A stretch of DNA of 41,872 bases from CAADGY01 sp900696665 (GTDB lineage Bacteria > Acidobacteriota > Terriglobia > Bryobacterales > Bryobacteraceae), in assembly GCA_035063885.1 (NCBI GenBank), contig JAPSFM010000036.1, positions 1 through 41,872 on the forward strand, written 5' to 3'. Below the pieces are notes generated by a model. The model saw only the letters and a list, made by a program, of their open reading frames with translations. It did no database searches and had not been told where the DNA came from. Positions within the stretch are counted from its first letter, which is position 1; each line of letters starts with the position of its first letter. This document shows, piece by piece, positions 17,634 through 24,332 of the stretch. Made by a program: the position numbers and the translations under genes.

Positions 17634-19277
17634 TCATGATAGTTTACTTGGCCCTTCCAAATTGTTGCCGGCTCTGCCGGCACCAGAGGTAAGCAACGGT
17701 TCTACAACAGCCAGCAGCGCCGCGCGGGAGGCTATCGGCTTCGTAACGTATTCATCGAATCCCTCGGAAAGAAACTTTTCGCGATCTCCGGCCATCGCAT
17801 GGGCCGAAACCGCAACCACCGGGATGGAACGTAACGATTCGTCTGCACGCATTAGCCGCAAGACCTCTATCCCATCCATTCCCGGTAGAGAGATGTCCAG
17901 CAAAACCAAATCGGGAACCTCCCGCACCATGGCGGCCAGAGCCTCCTCCCCATCGCCGTAGAGCCTGACGGCGTACACGGGCTGTAGCATCGCACGGAAC
18001 AAAGCGGCATTGGCCGGATTATCTTCCACGATAACCACGTTGGCACTCTGACCTGGAGCCGAAGATACGGGCGTAGAACCTTCGCTGGTCATTGGCTGCA
18101 CCCGTAACCCGGTACTGTCCTCCGTTCTCAAACAGGGTATACGGAACGTGAAGCGGCTTCCCGATCCTGGCGCGCTGTCAACACTTATAGTGCCGCCGTG
18201 TGCTTCGACGAGGGCTTTCGTGACGGCGAGTCCCAAACCAGTGCCTTCGCGTACTCTCCGGGTGCCTGTGCCCACCTGGTGAAACTTGTCGAATATGGCC
18301 GTCTGCTCCTCCGGAGGGATGCCCACACCGGTGTCAGATACTTCGACGACAAGCCAGTCGCCGTGCAAACCAGTCTGGATCCCAACCGATCCTTCGTCCG
18401 GGGTGAACGCAATCGCGTTGCTCAGGAGGTTCAGCAGAATCTGCACGAAGCGCCTTCGGTCCGCATGCACTACACAACTGGAATCCTGCTCAATCGCCAG
18501 CCGAATTCGCTTTTTCCCAGCCAGTGGCCTTACGGTGGAAAGCACTTCGGTTAGGGAATCCGCCAGCGGAAACGTCTCATAGTCAAGCTTCAGATACCCG
18601 GCCTCGATTTTCGATAAATCGAGAATGTCGTTTATCAGTTTCAGCAGGTGCTGCGCTCCCCGTTGAACATGCTGGACGAATTCACTTTGTTCCGGAGTGA
18701 GCGTTCCCTGCCTGTCTTCGGCCAGCAGGCTCGAGAAGCCGAGGATGGCGTTTAACGGGGTGCGGAGCTCGTGGCTCATACTGGCAACGAACTCGCTCTT
18801 CAGCCGGTTTAGACGTTCCATCTCGCGGTTGCGCCTGCCGAGTTCGTCGCGCGCCGCAGCCAGTTCGCGGGCGGTCTCCCGCAACCTTTCGTAAAGAAGT
18901 CTCGATTCCCTTGCCTTCTGGACCGCGTTCTTGCGTTCTTCGTACTCCGACCCCAACACCCGCAGAACAAGGAAGCTTCGATTGCCCACGCCAATTGCCG
19001 ATGCCTCCAGGGCGCGCTCCCTTCCCTGAGTATCGGACTGGACCCAGACATCGGAATCGATTCTGCCGCCTTCTGCCCAGATCCGGCCGGCGTCGGCCAG
19101 GAAATCATTGAGATAAGGGAACGTCTCATCCGGATTCCACGATTCGCTCACACCCAGACTTTCAAAGGTTGCGTTCAGCGAACCCAACGGCACAAAGCAG
19201 CCCGATTGCGTCCGCTCCAACGCCAGCATATCCAGGGTGGAAAAAAGGTCGAAACCGGAGAAGCATTCAGGTTGCAT
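17634..19277 (-). CDS. Hybrid histidine kinase with C-terminal receiver
   Basis: 547 residues from the ATG at 19277, which overlaps the GTPase stop by 11 bases; a longer frame reaching 19436 lies inside the GTPase gene and is not needed. No TM segment is seen, so it should be cytoplasmic. Layout: PAS-like sensory domain (about 1-112), coiled coil (about 115-162), HisKA with H169 in SMSHELRTPLN, HATPase_c (about 270-395, N box LLSNAIAFTP, DTGVGIPP, GTGLGLAVTK), linker and a receiver (about 425-540) with phospho-Asp in LVLLDISLPGMDG and TKP lysine. The chain would be His to internal Asp, then possibly to the NtrC regulator downstream. Tight coupling to the GTPase gene suggests that it senses or serves the GTPase module. 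Confidence 0.9.
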   Translation of the reverse strand: MQPECFSGFDLFSTLDMLALERTQSGCFVPLGSLNATFESLGVSESWNPDETFPYLNDFLADAGRIWAEGGRIDSDVWVQSDTQGRERALEASAIGVGNRSFLVLRVLGSEYEERKNAVQKARESRLLYERLRETARELAAARDELGRRNREMERLNRLKSEFVASMSHELRTPLNAILGFSSLLAEDRQGTLTPEQSEFVQHVQRGAQHLLKLINDILDLSKIEAGYLKLDYETFPLADSLTEVLSTVRPLAGKKRIRLAIEQDSSCVVHADRRRFVQILLNLLSNAIAFTPDEGSVGIQTGLHGDWLVVEVSDTGVGIPPEEQTAIFDKFHQVGTGTRRVREGTGLGLAVTKALVEAHGGTISVDSAPGSGSRFTFRIPCLRTEDSTGLRVQPMTSEGSTPVSSAPGQSANVVIVEDNPANAALFRAMLQPVYAVRLYGDGEEALAAMVREVPDLVLLDISLPGMDGIEVLRLMRADESLRSIPVVAVSAHAMAGDREKFLSEGFDEYVTKPIASRAALLAVVEPLLTSGAGRAGNNLEGPSKLS

Positions 19278-19818
19278 CGGACACCTGTTTCTCCGTGGAC
19301 TCAAGCATCTTCGCGGCCAAAGTCTCAAAGAGATGCTCGACGCCGCTTCCAACCTTGGCGCTGGTGCTGAAAATCGTCCAGCCTGAACGCTCGAGGGCTG
19401 CGGCGGCGTCCGCGCCGATCCGCCACTCGTGGACAAGGTCGGACTTATTCAGCGCCAGAACAAAAGGAACGCTGCCGAGAGTGGATTCGACCCGTGATTG
19501 AAGTTCGATGGCCTTATCCAAAGTCGCCGGCCGCGAGCCATCCGCCACCAGAATGTATCCGGAAGCTCCTCGCAGGTGCGACATCCGCAATTGCGCCAGT
19601 TCGTCGTCTCCCGCCAGGTCCCAGAGAACAAGGTTTACGTCCCGGCCCTTCACAGTCAAGTATTTCCGGTCAATCTTTACCCCGATCGTGGTGTGATAAC
19701 GCTCATCGAAAATACTCTCGACAAAGCGCTTCACCAGGCTGGTTTTGCCCACAGCGAAAGCTCCAACCATGCAGACCTTCTTTTGAATGGCGTTGGATGG
19801 TTGGACCGTAGGATTCAT
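19267..19818 (-). CDS. Rab/Ras-like small GTPase
   Basis: 183 residues, about the size of a eukaryotic Rab. G1 is GAFAVGKTS (19-27), the switch I Thr lies in YHTTIGVKI (about 41-49), G3 is WDLAGDDE, G4 NKSD and G5 SAK. These are all the elements of a Ras-superfamily GTPase. The residue equal to Ras Gln61 (WDTAGQE) is Asp here, so intrinsic hydrolysis may be slow or need a partner. There is no C-terminal lipidation motif. Its ATG overlaps the stop of the OmpA-domain gene (ATGA) and its end overlaps the kinase start. Bacterial GTPases of this kind, MglA included, often act with roadblock-domain partners. Confidence 0.9.
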   Translation of the reverse strand: MNPTVQPSNAIQKKVCMVGAFAVGKTSLVKRFVESIFDERYHTTIGVKIDRKYLTVKGRDVNLVLWDLAGDDELAQLRMSHLRGASGYILVADGSRPATLDKAIELQSRVESTLGSVPFVLALNKSDLVHEWRIGADAAAALERSGWTIFSTSAKVGSGVEHLFETLAAKMLESTEKQVSDAT

Positions 19819-21377
19819 TTCGGGAACAGCACGCGAAACGAGACGCTCCGGTTGAACTCCTTGTCGAGTTCGGAATCACCGGAGCGTAAAGGTTCGGAGG
19901 ATCCGGCCCCGCGCGCCCGGATTTGTGATGCTGGCAGACCTTCACCGATAAGGGCAGCGAACACGGCGCCGGCCCTTTGGACTGCCAAACGGTTGTTGTG
20001 GGTCTCACCGCCGGAGAAGTCGGCATGGCCGATCACCTCCACCAGCACGGGCCGGGCAACCACTCGCGCGGATTCCAAAAGGTCGCGTATGTGCGACACA
20101 AGACCGGTAATCGTCTCAGCTTGCGCAACCGAGATCTTAGCCGAGTTGACCGGGAACCGCACGGCCTGTTTCTCGATGGCGGTTTTGGAGACCTCCATCC
20201 GCCGGACCGCGGCCAACCCGGGTTGGAGGGAAACATACGGCTCCCATTGAAACCGGACCTGCTCGCCGTCTATTCCGGACTCGCGCAACAGCGCGGCCGG
20301 ATCGGCAGCCAGCGGGTCCCGCAGACCGGAGACGTAGTAATTACCGCCATCTCTACCGGTTTCCGTCAGAACAATACCGGGTTCCTCCTTCAGGCGATTC
20401 AGGTACTGACTCCAGCGGCTTCTTTCACGCAGAACCGGGACGCTCCAGAGTATCACCCCCAACACGGATACGCAGGCCGCCAGAACCCATGGCCAGCGGA
20501 CACGACCTGGGGCTTCTGCCGCGGATAAGCGGCCAAGCAGACAGCTATCCAGGTGCCGCTCGCTTTCCCGAAAACAAGCCGTATCCCCGTCGAACTCCTC
20601 TATCTCCCGAGCCTGCTCGGAACAGATCCGTTCGAGAGCGCCTTGAAATACCCTCCTCAGCCTCGCCGGAGCCACACCACGGACCACACCAGCCAAAACC
20701 GCATTCGGGCTCGATTCGATCCAGACGGCGCACTCTCCGACTCGAAAAGATTCCAGGTCGTCGCCCTCTTGTTTGCCGAACGAGTCTGTAACGAAGTCCT
20801 GTATGGCGGTCATCATAGCCGCGATCAGGTCCGCATCCCGATGGACGGCGCTGTCCGCCGCCCGCTGTGATAGCAGAAGACCCGTGTTGCGATGAATGAG
20901 AAAAACCTGCTCTACCCTGTATAGCGTGCTTCGCAGAAGAACGATTTCCCCAAAGGGCCTGCCAGTGCGAAACGCCTCAATCCGCCATTTGAAAGCACGC
21001 CGTGAAAAGCCCTGCTCGACCAACTGGTCGATGGATTCCATCATTCCACGCAGCGCCGCCGCAACCGATTTCCGGACCGCTCCGGAGATGATTGGAAACA
21101 GGGCGTCAGTGAGAATCGCCGGGTTGCGCCGCACAGAGTTCCGGATTACATCCTCGACGATACGCTCCAGCAATTGCTTGAAACGCGGATCCCCGCTAGC
21201 CCGCAGGCGAATGGCCTCGGCCAGCACTGAGCCGACCGCCTCGGCAAAGAGCTTCGGATCGTCGAAGCGTTCCCGCAGAGCTTCAATTGCCGCTTGCTCG
21301 GGTCCGAGCAGCAGTTCGCGCAACTTCGCAAGCTCACTGGTCAACGGTTGTCCGTTTGCCGCAGTTTCTTGAGACAT
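19815..21377 (-). CDS. Transmembrane protein with OmpA domain and cytoplasmic GTPase-partner-like region
   Basis: 520 residues. One TM helix at about 295-314 separates a large N-terminal, presumably cytoplasmic part from a periplasmic C-terminal part. The C-terminus (about 405-518) is an OmpA/MotB-type peptidoglycan-binding domain with VEVIGHADFSGG, NNRLAVQRAGAV and a terminal NRSVSFR. Before it, about 318-385 resembles a BON-like domain (YYVSGLRDPLA). In the N-terminal part, about 150-250 (YRVEQVFLIHRNTGLLL, then a helix, then CAVWIESSPNAVLAGVVRG) has the strand-helix-strand pattern of roadblock/longin folds, known small-GTPase partners. It could anchor the downstream GTPase to the cell wall. 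Translation of the GTPase is coupled to it. The OmpA call is firm; the roadblock-like reading is inference. Confidence 0.8.
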   Translation of the reverse strand: MSQETAANGQPLTSELAKLRELLLGPEQAAIEALRERFDDPKLFAEAVGSVLAEAIRLRASGDPRFKQLLERIVEDVIRNSVRRNPAILTDALFPIISGAVRKSVAAALRGMMESIDQLVEQGFSRRAFKWRIEAFRTGRPFGEIVLLRSTLYRVEQVFLIHRNTGLLLSQRAADSAVHRDADLIAAMMTAIQDFVTDSFGKQEGDDLESFRVGECAVWIESSPNAVLAGVVRGVAPARLRRVFQGALERICSEQAREIEEFDGDTACFRESERHLDSCLLGRLSAAEAPGRVRWPWVLAACVSVLGVILWSVPVLRERSRWSQYLNRLKEEPGIVLTETGRDGGNYYVSGLRDPLAADPAALLRESGIDGEQVRFQWEPYVSLQPGLAAVRRMEVSKTAIEKQAVRFPVNSAKISVAQAETITGLVSHIRDLLESARVVARPVLVEVIGHADFSGGETHNNRLAVQRAGAVFAALIGEGLPASQIRARGAGSSEPLRSGDSELDKEFNRSVSFRVLFPK

Positions 21378-21395
21378 TACGGTACTGCCGGCAGG

Positions 21396-22001
21396 CTAGT
21401 CCGCCGCAGTTGGCACTTGGAATTCGTTTTTCAGCCTCAGGGCCACTTCCGTCAGCAACTCGGCAAGCATTGCACGATCTGTTTTCTCCGTGCGGAGTTG
21501 CTGAAAACGACGGTCCAGGGCCGCCGAGATCTCTTCCCGCTTCCTTTCGATCTCGTCGCTGAGATCTTTCGACTGCTGGAGAATATCCGCCCGGATCTGG
21601 CCCTGTGATTCCGTGACCTGATCGTCCATTTCCGAGATCTTCTTACTCAACAGATCGGAAAGGTCCTTCAGGTCGCGGGACAGAAGTCTTACGCTCTCCG
21701 TCCGCTCCTCCCGCTCGGTCTTCAAACGGGACTGGAGAGATTCCACTTCACGCTTGATGAACGCCTCTAGACTATCGAACCGCTTCTTGGAAGAGTCGCG
21801 CATATCCGACAGCTCTCTTTCGACGCGCTCTTCGAGACGCGCAAACCTGCTGTCGTAATCCCGCATCTGTGATCCGAAAAGAATATCCCGGATCTTGTCG
21901 ACGTTTCCCGTGCCTGGCTCGTCAGCCGCAGGGGTGCGTCCTTTCGCGGTCTCTGTGCTCACGTGTTCCGCCATTGGGCGGTCGTCATGCTTGTTTACCA
22001 T
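21396..22001 (-). CDS. Coiled-coil protein of the GTPase operon
   Basis: About 201 residues. A short flexible N-terminus is followed by IRDILFGSQMRDYDSRFARL (about 38-57) and then an almost unbroken heptad-rich coiled coil to about residue 175, ending in a short helical tail. No TM segment or enzyme motif is seen. I used the ATG at 22001; an in-frame TTG at 22010 lies four bases after GGAG and could be the true start, because AAGGAG is 13 bases from the ATG. It is first in the operon, 18 bases before the OmpA-domain gene, and probably forms a filament, scaffold or adaptor for it. I believe similar coiled-coil proteins occur next to OmpA-domain proteins in Cyanobacteria, from memory only. Confidence 0.75.
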   Translation of the reverse strand: MVNKHDDRPMAEHVSTETAKGRTPAADEPGTGNVDKIRDILFGSQMRDYDSRFARLEERVERELSDMRDSSKKRFDSLEAFIKREVESLQSRLKTEREERTESVRLLSRDLKDLSDLLSKKISEMDDQVTESQGQIRADILQQSKDLSDEIERKREEISAALDRRFQQLRTEKTDRAMLAELLTEVALRLKNEFQVPTAAD

Positions 22002-22204
22002 CGAGTTCAATATACTCCTTCGCTTTGCGACCGCCAGCGCCTTCCGATTCTTCACCGTACCCTTCCCTCCCTATTAGCGGAACCGGTAGGTTCGCCTGTG
22101 AAACATCATAGCTCCAGTGTCAAAGCAACCGCTCGTCACCGAGCAGCGCGTCAGCGGCATCGCCTTGCGTTCGGGCATCTGGCGTGCAAGGAAGAAGGCG
22201 CCAA

Positions 22205-22660
22205 ATGCAAACGGAGTCTACCGTTCGAACAACGCCGCAGCACGCTGAAGTGCTGGTGGTCGACGACGACGAGCAGGTGCTTAATATGATTCTCTTCATG
22301 CTCCGGCGTCACCAATTCGAAGCCAGGGGCGCCCGGAGCGCCGCGTCTGCCCTCGAGGCGGTAAAGAATCATCCGCACACCATCCGGGCCGCCATCATCA
22401 ACCTTTTTATGCCGGAAATGTCGGGCGCGGAACTGGCCGTCCGTATTGCCGCGGAACACCCGGAGATCGGGATTGTTATCATCTCCGGAGTACCGCTGGA
22501 AATCTGGCCGAAGAGAGAAAGAGAAACGTTGGCACGTCTGCCGCGGGGATTCGTCTTTGCGAAGAAGCCCGTTCTGGTGGATACGCTCCTTGCCCGTGTT
22601 CGGTTCGTGCAGGGAGATATCGCTTTTCTACATGGCTACAGTCCCGGGGACGCTATGTGA
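22205..22660 (+). CDS. Receiver-only response regulator lacking the phosphoacceptor Asp
   Basis: 151 residues from the ATG at 22205, six bases after AAGAAGG; a GTG at 22184 lies before this RBS. One receiver domain: the acidic pocket is VVDDDEQ (about 17-23) and the conserved Lys is in FAKKP. The position equal to Asp54/57 reads AIINLFMPEMSG, with Asn (codon AAC) where Asp is expected before the LxMPxMxG stretch. It therefore should not be phosphorylated in the normal way. No output domain is present. It is divergent from the GTPase operon with 203 bases between the two starts, so the two may share a control region. It may act as a constitutive or ligand-controlled receiver. Confidence 0.82.
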   Translation: MQTESTVRTTPQHAEVLVVDDDEQVLNMILFMLRRHQFEARGARSAASALEAVKNHPHTIRAAIINLFMPEMSGAELAVRIAAEHPEIGIVIISGVPLEIWPKRERETLARLPRGFVFAKKPVLVDTLLARVRFVQGDIAFLHGYSPGDAM

Positions 22661-22695
22661 AGCGCCGTACACCCGTCGAATTCTGGCCGGAAATC

Positions 22696-22711
22696 GTCTC
22701 AGGCCTGAGAC
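22696..22711. promoter_or_regulatory. Perfect 16-base palindrome, operator candidate
   Basis: The 16 bases GTCTCAGGCCTGAGAC read the same on both strands. They lie 36 bases after the degenerate receiver gene and about 88 bases before the DUF481 gene, in the place of a promoter region. With no loop it is a poor terminator but a good dimer-binding site. No regulator is identified. Confidence 0.4.
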
Positions 22712-22798
22712 ATTGCGCTTGAGCGTATCATTTTAGAAAACTCGGGCGACTGGTGGATGGAGACTATTGAATCGATCCTAATTGGAGCTTGAACACCT

Positions 22799-23863
22799 AT
22801 GAAAAATTGTTCTTATTTGGGAGGAGTACTCTCGCTAATGGCGCTGCTGGCCGGCGCCTTGCATGCGGACCAAGTCACCCTTAAAAATGGAGATCGCATC
22901 ACAGGTGCGATCGTGAAAAAAGATGGCAAAGAGCTGACGATCAAGAGCGACTTGTTTGGCGTGGTTACTGTGCCCTGGGAGCAGGTGGAGTCGGTCAGAT
23001 CGGAAACCCCGCTCAACGTCGTTCTTTCGTCGGGACAAACGATTCAAACACCTGTCACAACCAGCGGCGGCAAAGTCGAACTGACTGCTGCCGGCAAGTC
23101 TGTAGAGCCGGCCGATGTATTAGCAATTCGCGACGCGGCCGAACAGGCTGCCTATGACAGGCTCCAGAGCCCCGGATGGGTAGACCTTTGGGCGGGTACG
23201 GCAACTCTCGGTTTTGCCGGCACGCAAGGGAATGCGCGAACTAAGACGCTCACCACCGCGTTGAATGCCACCCGCCAGACAAAAAACGACAAGACTACGA
23301 TTTATTTCAGCGCCATTAAGGCTTCGGCGCTCGTTCAAGGAGTCAGCGCAGGCACGGCACAGGCTGTGCGGGGTGGCTTGGGGTATGACCACGACGTTTC
23401 GCCGAAGCTCTTTTTTAACGCATTCAACGATTACGAGTACGACCGGTTTCAGGATCTTGATCTGCGGTTCGTCCTGGGAGGTGGTTTGGGATATCACGCG
23501 TGGAAAGCTGAACGGGGCCGGCTGGACCTGTCCGCCGGTGCCGCCTACAACCACTCGCGGTTTGGACCCGCCGCTCCTGCCGTGGCTTTTACCCGGAACG
23601 CCGCTGAGGCGTACTGGGGCAACGATTTCAGTTATTCGCTCACCGGCGCCACATCCCTGGTGCAATCGTACCGGATGTTCAATAACCTCTCTGATACCGG
23701 CGAATACCGGATCAACTTCGATCTGGGGGCGATCACCAAAATCACGACCTGGCTGACCTGGAATATTGGCCTTAGCGACCGGTTCCTGAGCAATCCGGTG
23801 GCGGGACGCCAGCGTAACGATTTTCTCTACACGACCGGTTTGGGCGTCACATTTGCGAGGTAG
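22799..23863 (+). CDS. DUF481 outer membrane protein
   Basis: 354 residues with a signal peptide (about 1-24, ending LHADQ). The N-terminal part (about 24-105) has the small beta domain QVTLKNGDRITGAIVKKDGKEL, and the C-terminal part (about 125-354) is a DUF481 beta-barrel-like region with alternating aromatic strands (DLWAGTATLGFAGTQGNA, KLFFNAFNDYEYDRFQDL) ending in TTGLGVTFAR. DUF481 proteins, including YdiY of E. coli, are salt-inducible putative outer membrane proteins. mscL follows after 41 bases, which fits a shared response to osmotic change. Confidence 0.82.
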   Translation: MKNCSYLGGVLSLMALLAGALHADQVTLKNGDRITGAIVKKDGKELTIKSDLFGVVTVPWEQVESVRSETPLNVVLSSGQTIQTPVTTSGGKVELTAAGKSVEPADVLAIRDAAEQAAYDRLQSPGWVDLWAGTATLGFAGTQGNARTKTLTTALNATRQTKNDKTTIYFSAIKASALVQGVSAGTAQAVRGGLGYDHDVSPKLFFNAFNDYEYDRFQDLDLRFVLGGGLGYHAWKAERGRLDLSAGAAYNHSRFGPAAPAVAFTRNAAEAYWGNDFSYSLTGATSLVQSYRMFNNLSDTGEYRINFDLGAITKITTWLTWNIGLSDRFLSNPVAGRQRNDFLYTTGLGVTFAR

Positions 23864-23904
23864 TGCGAGAAGTTCAACTTTTCAAGAACTACAGGAGGAA
23901 GTCG

Positions 23905-24312
23905 ATGTTACAAGGTTTTAAGCAGTTTCTGATGCGTGGAAATGTTATCGACCTGGCGGTCGCGGTTGTCATGGGCGCGGCGTTTGGAGCGGTCGTGACG
24001 TCCCTGGTGGAGAATCTGGTCACGCCGCTGATCGCCGCGATCGTCGGCCAACCGGATTTTTCGGCGATCGCATTCTCGGTCAACGGCAGCAAGTTCATGA
24101 TCGGGCGGTTTATCAACGCTATCGTGTCATTCCTGCTGATCGCGTTGGCGGTATATTTCTTTGTCGTGGTTCCAGTAAACGCCCTCATGGCGCGAATGCG
24201 CCGCGGGGAAGCGACTCCCGACCCGACCACTAAAGCCTGTCCCGAATGCTTGAGCGATGTTCCGATTGCAGCGCGCCGGTGTGCCTTCTGCACGTCGGTT
24301 CTGACGAAATAG
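23905..24312 (+). CDS. mscL: Large-conductance mechanosensitive channel with zinc-ribbon tail
   Basis: 135 residues. The start is the ATG at 23905, with AGGAGGA six bases upstream; an upstream GTG in frame at 23863 overlaps the DUF481 stop and is unlikely. The N-terminal amphipathic helix and TM1 contain the family signature GNVIDLAVAVVMGAAFG, and TM2 is at about 66-87 (NAIVSFLLIALAVYFFVVVPVN). The channel opens under membrane tension and releases solutes on hypo-osmotic shock. The C-terminus after about 100 carries CPEC and CAFC (two CxxC pairs), a zinc-ribbon-like cap instead of the normal helical bundle. It converges with the receptor-like gene, 20 bases away. Confidence 0.93.
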   Translation: MLQGFKQFLMRGNVIDLAVAVVMGAAFGAVVTSLVENLVTPLIAAIVGQPDFSAIAFSVNGSKFMIGRFINAIVSFLLIALAVYFFVVVPVNALMARMRRGEATPDPTTKACPECLSDVPIAARRCAFCTSVLTK

Positions 24313-24332
24313 GAAGTGTGAACCCGCCGGTG

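Noticed and set aside
22002..22204. Possible sigma-54 promoter controlling the GTPase operon or the divergent receiver gene
   Set aside because: I looked for a TGGCAC-N5-TTGC arrangement because an NtrC-type activator is in the operon; no match with the right GG/GC spacing was found.
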